Positions 50,583 through 63,899 of a DNA stretch of 64,000 nucleotides are shown here, piece by piece. The DNA comes from Chaunax sp. Z400 (taxonomy: Eukaryota; Chordata; Actinopteri; Lophiiformes; Chaunacidae): the NCBI GenBank assembly GCA_037577475.1, contig CM075187.1:22226810-22290809 (forward strand). The letters run 5' to 3'. The translations under genes were made by a program, and so were the position numbers. The notes beneath the pieces were generated by a model, which ran no database searches, was not told where the DNA came from, and was given only the letters and a program-made list of their open reading frames with translations. Within the stretch, counting starts at the first letter, position 1; every line of letters starts with the position of its first letter.

Positions 50583-53500
50583 TCTACAGAATGAAGATGA
50601 ATCCAGTCTAAAATGGCTCTTTGATGTTGCCGAGACAACATACATTTTTACATAGTCCTGCATGCATCTCTCCGCCTGAGTTTTTAAAAGAATCTCACCT
50701 GCTCATGTTTTGAAATAACCTTCCTGTTTCAATCACCGTATCCACCCACACATTTGACGTTTGCAACAAGATTGGGAATGATAGTGTTTAGATATTATAA
50801 TTCTTATATCAAATAAGTGTTTTTCCCTGCCTTTGTGGACAAAGCCTGATCAATACGTGTGTGATTTTCTTTTTTTAATGTTCATTATGTCAATTAAGTG
50901 GACAATTTCCAAAATCAGTTTTAGAAAATAAACTAGAAAATTCCAGAAGAAATATTGATGTGAGCGTGATGCTTGGTGTGTATCTCAGTAATATTGAGCT
51001 TGGATATTGCCCTTGCTTTTTTACTGTCTTTAACATTGGGACGTAACTTTTGCCACATGTGATAGAATGTCTTTTGACATGTTGGGTGAGGGTTGCGCTC
51101 TATTAAGTGCCCTTTTAATTGAGTAAAGTCCCAGGTCTTGTTTTTGTTACATTTTTTAATGTGAATTTTTCCTTAATTTTAACCATATCATAGAGGAAGC
51201 TGCATCATGGGGTTGTGATGTGGAGACATTGTTGGACCAGGTCAGGTCAGGTAAAGTCTAAAATTAAAAAGAAGCCTTCATGAAATATGACTTCATGCTA
51301 CCACTCACTAAATATTGTCAATATGCAATTGAACGGCCTTGGCTATGCCGCCACAAGTTCACTCTACATAGTAAATGCAGTTCATCGCAGCTAATGACAG
51401 CGTTGCAGAAGACCAGCATGTGTCCACCTATTCTAACACTGCCAGATCCTTCCAGCCCTTAAACACACACGACCACCAGCTTGCTGATTTATTACACCGT
51501 CGTGCTCTGATGTCCCCTTTTCTTTTTTTCTGCCCTGATCCCTTGATTGTAATTCAGCAGCGGAGGTGTAGGGCAGATGGAGGAGATGAGCACACCTACT
51601 GTGAGGAGAAACAAAGGAGTTTCCGTCAGGTGAAAGGACTGATTAAGGAGTGACTAGAGGCTGAAGGTGACTCCTGCAAACTGAGTGTGTGTAAACATTT
51701 GTCCAGCAGTGGAAGTGACGGTATGATAAGGAAATGCAGAGATGAGAGTGGAAACAAGGATACAAACGTACAGTAGAGTTCACATAAGATTTCATTTTGT
51801 CCTGCTATGAGCTTCTATCTATGAGTGTTTATTAAGTCAGGTAAAATAAACTGTAATAAATAATGCACATGAACAAATTGGTGGTGCTACACCCTGATGG
51901 CCCCATAAACAGAATTATTTTTTATCTTCATTAGATTCCCTGGTGTGATTTAGATAAACTTGGTATCATTTTTGTGAACTGCTGTAAACATCTCTGAAAT
52001 TATTGATCAATCAGTATTAGATTTAGTCCTGCTGCTGATCAGCTTAATGGCATGGAACACATTTTTTTTCTCCAAATGGACCATAACTGGCAAATGCAAC
52101 ACATAATACTTATGAAACAAATTAAAGTGACTCTGAATTAGCTGTCAACTCTTTTCTCTAAATAGGGGCACTACATTTTTTATAAAAGCAAAACTGACCA
52201 ATACCCTTAAGGTTTTGCACCAGACCTACATTTAATCATGGCTAAAATTCACTAGCACCAGATGATACACTTAACCCATGTAAGGCCACTTGAAGCTTGT
52301 AGTGTTGTTTTGAGCTTCTAAGGTTATTTTTAGCATACAATGTTATTTTAGCTTGTGAGGTTGTTTTAGCTTGTATAGCATTATTTTAAGCTTTTGATTG
52401 TGTGTTTGTTTAGGGAAGCACTTCGTCATGACCTTCCTATATTATGACGATACCTGTTAACCTGATACCTGAACTTGTTGTGTTTGTTTTTTTTACCTTT
52501 GTAATGCTGAATCTCCCATCAGTACAACAAATTAGCCCTTGGGGAGCTAATTATGAACCTTGAACCTTCAGGTAGGCCGCACTTCTGACTTGGTACCTAA
52601 CATTCAGGAATGTTTTTTAAATTGATTACATTTTTTATAACATTTTTTAAAGGGAGTCTAGAGATAATGCATGTCATGTATTGAGAATATCATATCAACA
52701 AACAGTTGCAATGTGCAATGCAATTATTTAAAAACTGTATATTGTTCCTTTGATTCGTGCAGGAATATAAAAAGTAAAGCTTTTTGATAGAGGTTTTCTG
52801 GTCTTGTTAGCAGCCAGAAGAATGTATGAAGGTGTGATTTGAAGGGAAAAGACTGATGGAGGTGTGAATGCGTCAGAGCTGTTTTTATTGCAGCTCATGT
52901 GACATGAGCATGACATTCACCGTGTTAACACTGACACAGAATAAATGTCAGCTCAGAATTATACCTGCACTGCCACATTTGTCATTAGTTCACTAATTAT
53001 CTCTGGTAAAGTCAAAGGTGATAAATAACGAATAACAAGCAATACAAATGAGTAAACAATGAGTTTAACGAGGAAAACTAAATGATTTGTCTTGAGGGAT
53101 TTCATATGCAGAGTGGCAGGAGAGCGTAACAATGGAGAAATAATATTTTGGCACTTTGCAAATTAAAGTGTGTCGTGATTCTTCACGCTTATCACATACT
53201 ACAAATGCTAATTGCTAATTTGCATTAGAAATTCTTCATCTAGCTCTCTCTGTCTCTGTCTGCCTGTGTGTATTAGACATGCTCAGATGTTGCGTAATGA
53301 CCTGCACATGGATTACATAAAGACACTGACCATTTCATTTCTTCAACAAAGCCATTCAGTAAAGCTGGTTTCACTTGGCTGTGTCACAATTTGCTCAACA
53401 CTATGAAAACGATTCAGTCATTCTTGAGGGAGGTTCAGTGCCTGACACAGAAACGCTGTAACGCTTGCAAGAACGAGTTGTACAATTATTGAACAAGTGC

Positions 53501-55158
53501 AACAATCAAACATTGATCTGATTGATCTGAGGTACGTGAACCTCAGCGTCAAAGCAAACCGCAAACCAACTCATTATAAACCATTCTGTTTTACAACTAA
53601 ACGGAACACTAATGCATGGTTCTGAGGACATTTTAAGAGAGAAATAGGTTATGTATTAACAATATCTATATTATGTCTTCATAAATGCTTGTGTTTCTTC
53701 ATTGGTTTTAATGGTTCAGCAAATTACTTACACTCTGAGTTCACTTTTCAGCATTATAAAGCATGGTAGCATATTGAACTAAAATACTGGGGCAGTAGGG
53801 GTTGGATGGGGCTCAGTGGCCCCAGATGAGAAGTTGTGAGTGGATGGAGGAGGGAACAAAAAGGAAATTTAAAGGGCCGTTGCCAGGATCAGTTCTTGTA
53901 ATTGGACCTGTTGGATGGCAGTTTCCACTTCCCAGGTGAGGGAGCCAGCTACGCACAAGAGAGGCAGAGGATCGGGGGATTCTGACATATCATCAGGGGA
54001 GAACTGGTGAGACCGAGCGTCAGGCTTAGTATTTTTGGAACCAGGGCGATAGGTGATGGTGAAGCCTCAGTCATACAGTCAATGAGCCTGAGTCCAAATT
54101 TACTATATAAATAATGTGCATCTCAAGTCTCCAGTACAAAAATGATCCACATGAGTAACACATTCTAAATCAGACTCTCTTCAAAGATCTGTTGAAGATC
54201 TTCAAAGATAGTCATTATATCTGACATACAGATAAATACTATGTGATTACATTATCCCTTGACCTGCACCGCTGTAGGCCCAAACTGATACTGCTATTCT
54301 ATCTCTTAACTTTCTGCAGAGTGGAGCTCATGTTTGGTAAAAGACACTGATGCTGACTGGCGTGGTGTTTGAAAACGTGTGTATGACACTGTACAATCCT
54401 CCACAGTCTCAACTGAAGTGTGCAGTCCCCTGTGATCTTTTTATTATATAATATATGTAATAGCTCTTGAAAAAAAGCTCGTCACAGATACAGTATGATG
54501 AAGAAACTATATGAAAGAATAGAAACAGCATATGGTTTCTGAGAGGCTATGAATCAGACAATTAGTTTATCTCTGCCACAGATGATAATTAAGTGTGTAT
54601 GCTAATGGCTACATGCAGCATTATAACATCAATAGATCATGACTGAATTAATTTGTGGTAAACAAATGAGACCCCCACTGACTACTCTGGAGGCCTGTCG
54701 GTACAAATTTGATTTACAACATGAGATCACAAACAAGAATGAAAGCAAGCCAATTTTATTTTAAAATATTGCAGCAGTCTCCCATGGGCAGGTTTTACAT
54801 GGATTGATCGTGGACAGAGAAAGCATTCAGCAAAAGGACTGAAGTTAAGTGCTACACATGATTAAAAAACAACACAAAATACCTCTGAAAATCTGATTTG
54901 AAGGCCCAAAATTATTTAATTTGATAGTGGAACTTAAGCTCAAAATGGATTAAAGTCTGCAATTAAAGTACTTTGGGCCTGAACATGTGAACACTCCCCT
55001 GAAGCAACCTTCAACGTGTATTTTATGACTTCAGCTACATAAATTGCTGAGACAACTTCTGGATCGTCATGTGTTTCTGATCATCTCACATGTCAAACAA
55101 GACATAAGCTCAGCATTTCTGCAGACATCAACACTGTTTGCATCCATGTGAGTGACGT

Positions 55159-55309
55159 GTGTGTGTGTATGTATGTGTGTGTGTGTGTGTATGTGTGTGT
55201 GTGTATGTGTGTGTGTATGTGTGTGTGTGTGTGTGTATGTGTGTGTGTGTATGTGTGTGTGTATGTGTGTGTGTGTATGTGTGTGTGTGCGCGCGCGTGT
55301 GCATTGAGA
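55159..55309. repeat. (TG)n microsatellite with periodic TATG interruptions
   Basis: (TG)n blocks of 4-8 units separated by 'ta', ending gcgcgcgcg. Confidence 0.95.
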
Positions 55310-55400
55310 TTTTGGCTATTTTAGTGTATCATGATAATATAAAAAGTACACTTGATATTGATATTGTAATACCAATCATTTTAAGTGACCATGATTAAGT

Positions 55401-55415
55401 AGATGATAGATAGAC

Positions 55416-55446
<31 letters not shown>

Positions 55447-55467
55447 TACAGTAGATGATAGATAGAC

Positions 55468-55498
<31 letters not shown>

Positions 55499-55519
55499 TA
55501 CAGTAGATGATAGATAGAC

Positions 55520-55550
<31 letters not shown>

Positions 55551-55622
55551 TACAGTAGATGATAGATAGATAGATAGACAGATAGACAGACAGACAGACA
55601 GATACAGTAGATGATAGATAGA
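55401..55622. repeat. GATA/GACA higher-order tandem repeat, 52-bp unit x4
   Basis: Units 55401-55452, 55453-55504, 55505-55556 and 55557-55608 each start agatgataga, run through GATA and GACA tetramers, and end gatacagt. All are exactly 52 bases, and a partial fifth unit follows. Confidence 0.95.
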
Positions 55623-55639
55623 TGGAAAGTTATATAATT

Positions 55640-55697
55640 AAGTTAAGTACAGAACTTGAGTAAATACGTACGTACAGTATATTTAGTGACTTTCCAC
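55640..55697. repeat. Terminal fragment of the MITE-like family
   Basis: 'acttgagtaaatacgtac' then 'tagtgactttccaccag' matches the terminus seen at 34170-34228. Confidence 0.5.
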
Positions 55698-56254
55698 CAG
55701 ACTGAATAATGAAATTTCAACAAAAGGTCACTGAGCTTAAATTAGGGCTGCCAATGTTCACACATTAACGCTGATGATTAATCTGGAAAATTAACACATT
55801 AATTTTGTTTCATGCAAATTGATCACAAAATCACAGTAGCTCCCAAATTTGAAGACATTTTTGGTTGATTTTCTTCTTCTTTGAGTTAGTTGTCACAGCC
55901 CTGTCCTGCCTTTGCACCTTGTGTTTATACAGATGTGAGATTCAGCACTATGACTACCTCCATTGCCATCACAGAGGTATAACTAAAGTCTAACCCCCAA
56001 TACGCCTTCATTGTGTTTATATAGAACATTATAGTGGAATAAATGCTCACATACCTGCCTTGAAAAGGCAAATGGGGTCATAGCTGAAGACCAAGGGCTT
56101 CAAGGCATTATCCATATCGCCTCATGTGTTCTACTAACCAGAGACCACTGGACATCATAAGCAGGGGTGCACATAACATTTCTGGTTCTCAAATGAGCAC
56201 CTGAAGATGTTGCTTGGTGCTCACCTTTTGTGCTGCATGAAACAAACATGTTTT

Positions 56255-56560
56255 AGGTCAAGGGTTCCCAAAATTTTCACCCCCTGACCCCAAAATAACG
56301 GTGCCAAAGACTCGCGACCCCCACTATTCCCAGAGGTGGTTGAAGCATACAAACTTTAATTGCACACGCACTAATAAGCTTATCCAAATGCACAACACAT
56401 ATTTTCATTTGCATGGTCTTATTTTAAATTTGATTATCCTTTGGAAGAATTGTGGCTAAAAGAGACTATTTCTAATCATTCTAACATTTTATTTGACTTC
56501 TGGATATCATTTCCTGACCCCACCATGGATTCTCTTTGAGAGAAGTCGGTTTGCAGTAAT
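56255..56560. repeat. hAT-like interspersed repeat
   Basis: 'aagggttcccaaaattttca', 'ctgaccccaaaataacggtg' and 'agactcgcgacccccac' follow a fish hAT-derived consensus (caggggttcccaaactttt..cgcgaccccca). No coding sequence. Confidence 0.5.
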
Positions 56561-57535
56561 GGTGCAGCCCAACGTGCAGCTTTCAACAGTTGCATCAATT
56601 TTCTGAATTTTCCAGCAAAACAACAAGTGAGACATGCATCCCTCACTGCTGGATGCCATGAATGCAGGGTGTGGAGATATTTCTCCTGAAGCCAGCCAGA
56701 GTTGGATCAGACATTCTCAAAGATTCTTCCCAAGGTGCATTGCCAGAGAAGACATAAGATGTGACGTTGATGAAAACGTGTGGCCAAATGCGGAGAGAGG
56801 GAAGACTAGAACCCCCAGAGTTTTGTTTACAGTAAACTTTTTTATTTTTTACAAGTACTGTAAATCACTATGCAAAGATAAAGAAAACATAAATGTAATT
56901 GAAGCAAATTGCTGCATTGTTGATTCTTTCTTGTTACAATATACAATGTAATACAATAATAATTTAGTACATGTGATAAAGTGCAAAGATTCTATAATGA
57001 AATACTGATTTATCTGAAAAACATCACTCAAACTTTATAGATAAAATGTCTTCTTTTCTGTTAAGCTCTCTGTTGTTAGTGTTTTGTAGTTCAGTGTATT
57101 AAGAGTGCAATGTCTGCTTCCTGAGTGAGACTTGTTGCCAGTGTTGTGATGAATGAGCTTATTTTGAGACATGTATGATGTCTTTTATTGGTGTGAGTTC
57201 AGCTTTGGAGGTGAGATGAATAGTGTGGTTGAAATGCATGTTGGTAATGCAGACTGTGTGAAGCGTTTCGTAAAAGTAGCTTCAGTATTGACCAATGCTT
57301 GTTAGCTATTGAAAAGAAAAACTGTGGCACAATTAAATGCTTTAATAAATTCAACACGTTTAAATATAATTGCTCAACAGATTTGCCAGTGAAAGAACTT
57401 CTGTACATCCACAGAAAAACCACCAAAACGCATTTGTGTTTGTTGTGAAATAGGCTGGAGGGTTGCTGCAGAGAGGACAGAGGGTCTCTCACCCTCCGGT
57501 CCACCTGCTGCTCAGTGACGTAGATAGATCTCACA

Positions 57536-57579
<44 letters not shown>
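57536..57579. repeat. (CA)n microsatellite
   Basis: About 20 CA units. Confidence 0.96.
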
Positions 57580-57580
<1 letters not shown>

Positions 57581-57823
57581 TCACCCTTGTAACCCAGCAC
57601 TTTGCTGATGCAGCAGAACAAAAGCCAGTAAGTCTCTCCATCTGAACAGGGTTACTTGAGCATGCAGAGCCACAGAGTGGTGCAACATGACAAATAAGAT
57701 AAGCGCTGCACTCCTCGCTGCTTGCGGGCCAGAGATGGCTGATGATGCTCGGCGTTATAGATAGACGTGGGGGACCTGACGTCTGTGGCGTCAAACATAC
57801 CAGATGGAGAGTGACAGTGGTAT

Positions 57824-57895
57824 GCAAGTATGTGTGTATGTGTGTTTGTGTGTGTGTGCTTGCGTGTGTGAATGTGTGAGATTGTGTGTGTGTGA
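57824..57895. repeat. Interrupted (TG)n tract
   Basis: TG blocks broken by at, ct and aa changes, probably an old microsatellite. Confidence 0.85.
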
Positions 57896-58584
57896 AAGAA
57901 GAGGAAGCCAGCGTTCAGTTTTAATGTGAGAAAAAATGGTTGCAGGAGGAGAGCAGAGAGATTGAGAGTATGGGTGTGAAATTCACTGCAAGGTAGATAA
58001 AACACCTTTATGCTGTCCCAGTGTGCAAGACGGTAATTTAAAATGCCCTCTCCATTGCCTTTCCAGTGGGGGACAATTTGATGCAGTGCCATATAAGCTG
58101 GTGCTCTTTTTTATTTCTTCTGCCCCCTGCCCCTCAGACAGCCTGAGTCCACCACTGAGAGTGATGATAATGAAGATGTACACACATAAGCTCAAAACCA
58201 CAGGGGCCTAAATGATCAGCTGTAACGTGTCATCTTCATCACGCCCGACTCAAGCGCAACTTTCAGCTAAAGATGTGTGTGAGATTATTCATCAGGAGGG
58301 TGTTTAATTAACAAGAAAGGCCATCTAAGCGTGTAATCATTGCAATGACTGTAATTTGTGACATGACTTGAGATGAACTAATCAGAACAAACTGCTGTCC
58401 TGTTCATATGTGATCAGGAGCATGATGCACTTCTTATTGCATTAATCTGAACATTGGCGGTGACTCACCAGCAGGCCCATTGTTACCTGAGGTGCCTTCC
58501 TATCTGCTGGAGGACAGTGTTACTGTTTTTACACCTGAGAGGAGCAAAGAAAAAAACTAAGAGGTGTCACTCTGCTGCTCATTC

Positions 58585-58860
58585 TCTGAACCATCCATCC
58601 ATTTTCTGTAAATGCTTATCCTGTGTAGGGTTGCAGGGGGACTAGAGCCTATGCAGCTGGCATTGGGCGAGAGGCGGGGTACACCCTGGACAAGTTGCCA
58701 GTTCATCAGAGGGCCAACATTTAGAGAGACAAAGAGCCATTCACACTCACTTTCACACCTATGGGCAATTTCAACAAATTCACCTGTATTATACGTTTTT
58801 GGACTGTAGGAGGAAGCAAGAGAACCCGGAAGAGCTACCCACCGAAGAAAGTAACCAAAA
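58585..58860 (-). repeat. Abundant acanthomorph interspersed repeat
   Basis: 'ccatccatccattttctgta', 'gcttatcctgtgtagggttg', 'gagaggcggggtacaccctg', 'ccattcacactcactttcac' and 'ggactgtaggaggaagc' are in family order. Same family as 20222-20730 and better preserved. Confidence 0.75.
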
Positions 58861-61139
58861 GAATTATGTCACAATTCCTATTTATACTGTACTTTTACCT
58901 AAATTGATCTGACTACCTCATTACAACTTCATATGTCTTCTGTTAAAAAAAGAGAGGTTTCATTATCAAGATTGAAAGCAGCAGTTGATAGAATAATTCA
59001 CCACAAGGTCCATTTAGTAGCAGTTCTGGAGCTAGTGATTTGTTTGTGATGTTTTAATTTTCTGTACACTTAAAGGACTTCACACTGGACAGGGAGACTG
59101 TTCACTTAATAACTTCTTACTTTCATTTGATTAGAGCTTAGATGCAAATTTTTCATTTAGTGGAGTTAAATCAACAGAGTCATGCAATAGTTGCATTACT
59201 GTGAAAATGAAACTTCAACAATCTCAACGCCTTGGCTGTGAATTTTCACACAAATCCTTCTGTCCTTTTCTTGTATTCCAATATGGCTCACATTACAGCA
59301 CACAACAGGAAAAACTGAAGAACTGAAAAGAGATCCTTGTGTATCAGATTTCAGAGATTACTGCAGTACAGTGGAAATGCAATCTGTGAGGTACACTGTT
59401 AGATTATGTACAGGCTTGGGACTATTAGCATAACATGCTTCAATACAGTGGGGTTTGATGTTTAATTAATTCATGAATTCATTATTTTTTATCAATGGTG
59501 CATTATGGGTCATTATCATTATCATTCAAGCTTTGACTTTAGCTATAAAATCAATGAAGTGAAGACAAAAATATGTTTCCCTCTTAGATGGAGTGTAGAG
59601 TAGAAGTATAGGGTATCAGAAAATTACATTACTCAAAAGTAAATTTACTGATTTTAAAAATGTTTTACTTGGTGCAAAAGAACATATGGTTAATGTATTT
59701 TACTCAGGATACTGACAGCACTGCACATGCTGACTGTAACTCTATACCTCTCAGAGCACGGATGCCAATTAAAAATACAGGGTTTATGAGGTCAATAAGA
59801 TCCTATCCAAGCACACATGCTAGTTATGTTCATGGACATATGTGTCAGCATTATGCACAAAATGAAACTGTAGTAAATAAGTAAATTGTGGACATTCACT
59901 CTCTGTTCACGTTCTCTTTTCTGTGAATAATATTGAATATTATAATTTTGGATTACACACAATAATTGCTATTTCTATGCAGTGACTTACTTTCTCTTAG
60001 GCCACAATAAAATTCGTCTCAACTGTCTCAACCTTGTGAAATATATTTTGCCAAGATACTAAAACGGTTTGAGGAGCTCCAAAGGTTTGATTGGTTGTTT
60101 CTCAGCGGTCTGGTTTTCGCTGCACATAATTTAAAAGTCATCAGTTTGCAAACAGACAGTGTAATGGCACAGCAGTGTTCAAATTAGAGGCTACATTGGA
60201 AGATACAAATATGTCCTGCTTCGTTTAGTAGGCTTCAAGCATTGAACCAGCTGAAGGAGAAAGACTGCACAAAGAATAAAAATAGTCTTGGATAAATATC
60301 CGTTCATCTTGAGCTCAGAAGAGATGCTTTACTGGCATTCTTAATGTAGCTGCATTAAAGCTATAATTTTTGTGTTTGTTAGAATCTTCTTTTTTAGGTA
60401 AATGTCAAAGAGTTCATCAAAATAACTCCACTTTAGCTGTCACTTTCACAGGAAACTCCCATTTGATTTTTCAAACGTAAATTTAAATTAAATTGCCAAA
60501 ATGTAACTACTGTAGCTCCAGCTTCTTGGATGTGCGTAACACCGCCTTTTATTATAGGAAACTTTATTCAGCATATCATTTTATTTGGATTTTAGACTAT
60601 AGAGTTAACCAAGTTGTTTGAATGTATAATTTCGGATATTTTATTGAACAAATTATTAATTGACAAACAACAACTCTGATCACTTGTGCTGGACTGTTAG
60701 GACTTTTGCATAGCAAAATGTTTTGTTTCAGTGGGTAGGCAGCTTACTCAGCCTCTTATGTATATTTTTTATATGCTTCTTACTTTTATAATTTTTTAAT
60801 TATAGGCCTATATGTTTTATTTTCTATTACTTTTTGGGAACAGCAAACACAGTCTGTGCATGGTCTAATGGCCTGCTTTACACTTTCAATTAATTGATTA
60901 GTTAATGTAACTCATTTTAATAAAGCATTTTTAACTCTAAGGTAAGTAAAAGAAAACACACTATCTCTATCACACTATGGACACACTATCACATAGGGAT
61001 TAGGCTCACTTTATTTACACACATGTATAAACATGTATACTTACTTACATATATGGACTAGGCTTATGTTAAAATATCATAATGAGAATAAAACAAAAGA
61101 AGAATTTTAAAAACAAAGCAACAAATTCTTTCTTTAAAA

Positions 61140-61262
61140 CCAGGACTCTGTGGAAGAAGAGATCTTTAATCTCAATGGGACCGTCCTGGCTAAATAAAGG
61201 ATAACTTAACTAAACTAAACAAAAGTAAACTGAAATAAAATAAAATAAAATGAAATAAACAT
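61140..61262 (+). repeat. LINE 3' tail relic
   Basis: 'agagatctttaatctcaatg' then 'gaccgtcctggctaaataaa' and an (AATAA)n-like tail. The pattern 'tttaatctcaatgggactttcctggttaaataaagg' is a common fish LINE 3' end. Confidence 0.6.
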
Positions 61263-61399
61263 GTCAAAATAAGCTTAAACTGAAGTTTACATACACTGCC
61301 CTCAAACTCAAATTTACTGTTTGCCTATAAATGTTACTCAGGACACTACCTTAGGCCCTCTTTTATCTAACACAACACATTTTAGTTCCAGGATGTCGT

Positions 61400-61600
61400 T
61401 TCTCTCAAATCGTCAGGGTTAGTTGAGTGGAACGTCTGTTATCAGACGATCTTTGTTTCACAGTGCAATTGGAAGGCGCATGCGCGGCATCATCCTCAGC
61501 TTCCCCTCGCGCTGAGCGCTGACAGCAGGCTGGTCTTAGAGCTACTGTCGTTGTTGTTGCCGCCGGCTTCCACTCCACGTTGTGAGCTGCTGTCCGGATA
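61400..61600 (+). promoter_or_regulatory. CpG-rich promoter with NRF1-type palindrome
   Basis: The GC and CpG content rises sharply here. gcgcatgcgc at 61476-61485 matches the NRF1 core site (GCGCATGCGC), a hallmark of TATA-less housekeeping promoters. A good donor follows at 61734. The strand is inferred from that donor. A bidirectional promoter is possible. Confidence 0.6.
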
Positions 61601-61734
61601 CGAGCAGACATCAGAGCTGGACTTAATTTCTGTCACAGGAAACAAAAACTGTTCCGACAAAGAGTTTTTGGAGGCTTTGGGCACGCGTACCGCCGAGCTT
61701 TCTCCTCGCTGTGGTTGACGGACTGTTGGTGAAG
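61486..61734 (+). other. Probable non-coding first exon of an unidentified plus-strand gene
   Basis: The CpG-rich sequence ends ctgttggtgaag and runs into a strong donor gtaagtg at about 61735. No convincing long ATG frame is seen in it, so it is most likely 5'UTR. The transcription start is not defined. The gene's coding exons lie outside the window. Confidence 0.5.
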
Positions 61735-63839
61735 GTAAGTGTCCGCTTTTTGTGACACTTTATGGGTCGGAGGAAGAGAGGGATGAGCGGGCGGCTGCTG
61801 TGGCGTGTAGCTGTCCCGCACGGTTCGGCTAACTTCAGCGTCTTCGGCTCAGCTTCAAAACCGTCTCTATGTTAAATGTGTCAATTTACTTAAGTTTTCG
61901 CTTGTTAACGAGATGACCAGGATAACGACAAGTTTCCCGCCCCGGCTGCCTTGTCCGTGCACCATCACTGACCGTCCTAAACGTGGCGTTCTGACGGTGA
62001 AAGGCAACACTTTATGTCGTTTATTCCACCTTAAAAACAACATAGCCTTTTTTCCCTGAGACAATAATTGCTTGTATACGTAGCTCACTACCTGTTAGTA
62101 AAATTAAGTTATCATTTATTTTAATTTATACTCTCGCGTATGGGAAACCAGCAGCTTATTCTCTCTAGTAATCCAGAAATACAGGCAGGCCCAGGTAGAA
62201 CTCATGCACCTGTACACCGAAGGGTTTATAGCTTGTAGTGCCCACTACACGTAATCAGTACTGGAAACCTTAACCTGTCAGGGCTTCACAGGGTTAACTT
62301 TAAATTTAGGAGTGCACTATAAAACAGCTTGATATTGACAACATTTGGACGCAAAATTTTTCAACCCCACCATTATCTATTAGGTTTATTGTCAAAATAC
62401 TATTTATCTGCTGTCAGCGATAACTAAATCAAACAAGAAACAGCTCCATGCATCAGATTTTACAACAAAAAAAATGCCACTATTAATGACTGCTGCAGTC
62501 ACAAAAGATTTAACCCTCCAAGAGCATGCCTCATTAGAGGAGCTATAATTTGCAAATCAAATGTTGTGAAAGCACTGCCGACCTCCACAGACTTACTTTA
62601 GCAGTATAGTCCCAATGTTTTTTTCTGTTAAGGAATACATTTACATGAGGGCTCCATGGCAGCACTGGTCTAGAAACAAGAACTGGTTATGTCAGGGCCT
62701 GGGGGCGGGATTGTGATTATCATAACCAACCAAAACTTTGTGTCCCCCATTTTTAAAAAGGTTGTGTAGTGTAGTATAGACAAAAACAACAATGGTCTGC
62801 TGAGGAAACAAAGTGTCTCCTTCCATTGCGGTCCTCGAATGAAGTGCAAAACAAATTAGATGGAGTTTCGAGGACAAAGTCGGTGTTTGAAGCAATGCAA
62901 TGTTTCTATTGACTTAATGATGTGGTGCTAGTGCCTCTCCAGCCAGTGGAACACCAAACCTGTTCTTAGAAGATTCACTTATTTGAACCAACTCTGAACT
63001 GGCTCTAGCACCAGCTATGTTGCTGCAGTTGCTATTTTAAATAAAGCTTTCACATTGTAATGTTTAAGCATTTTATCTGAGATTTTATCCCTAAGCTGTT
63101 TGCTTTATCACGCACAGTTTATCATGCAAACAGACAAACACACTGCAGTCATTTGATTAATACTACACTGACGATATCACTACACTGACGTCATCACTAA
63201 CCATGATGGTTTAATCTAACTCACTTTGATTCTTTCAGCACTTGCAACAGATCTGGATCTAACGGCCTCTGTCATGGTGCTATGTTTTGTCTCTTGTCCA
63301 CAAGTTTCAGTTATTCTCCAGGTGTGTTTTGTACTAGAAAAGTGTTTGTCAGTCGGCAGCCTTCGTTTAACGCAAAGCAATGTATTCCTGCATTCCTGTA
63401 GAAAATCAGCGAATTGCCTCGCAATGGTCTTTAGCCATAATTTTTGCTGCTAAATGTGAGACATTCTGCACAACCCCAAACAAGGAAGTGACTTAAGTAA
63501 CGTACGGTACAAGTATGGTCCAACCTGTGAGACTGCTATGATTGGTGAAACTCATGGCAAACTACGATGATTGGACAAAAGTTGCAGATGAGTTGCCGTG
63601 ATTGGACAGAATTGCAAGGTCATGCAGAATTAGCGTGGATTGGTTGAATTTGTGTTAATTGTTGCAATCGCAACATCGTGAAATCCCGGAGGGACTGAAT
63701 AACTTTGAAACTGCAATAGTCAATAAAAGTAGTGTTTTGTGTTACATTTGTGAGAAACACTTATTATATCTGTTGTTTTGAGCTATTTAAACTGCAGTTG
63801 TTTGATTTGTTTATTGTTAACAGTTGATTGTTTATTTAT
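61735..63839 (+). other. Probable first intron of the plus-strand gene
   Basis: No exon recognised. The stretch 63460-63690 contains four spaced gattgg boxes and 'gtgaaatcccggagggact', which looks like a diverged repeat. Confidence 0.4.
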
Positions 63840-63842
63840 TTA

Positions 63843-63897
63843 GATACATACATACATACATATAGATTCATACATATAGATTCATACATATAGATAC
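63843..63897. repeat. Short tandem repeat (cata / tagattcatacata units)
   Basis: Four cata units followed by three near-copies of a 14-base unit 'tatagattcataca'. Confidence 0.85.
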
Positions 63898-63899
63898 AC

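Larger units (their letters stand above)
50583..61399. other. Gene-poor interval right of the kinase gene
   Basis: No exon with family motifs on either strand. It contains the simple repeats and relics listed separately. Open frames at 51280-51653 and in the (GT)n tracts have no recognisable product. Confidence 0.55.

Noticed and set aside
51280..51653. Overlapping 60- and 92-codon frames as a gene
   Set aside because: No family motif and no splice partners. The length is within chance for this composition.
55395..55622. Regular repeat array as a CRISPR
   Set aside because: The units are contiguous tetramer repeats without unique spacers, and the genome is vertebrate.
63226..63453. 75-codon plus frame as an exon of the right-hand gene
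   Set aside because: No recognisable domain, and the sequence lies in repeat-like intronic DNA.
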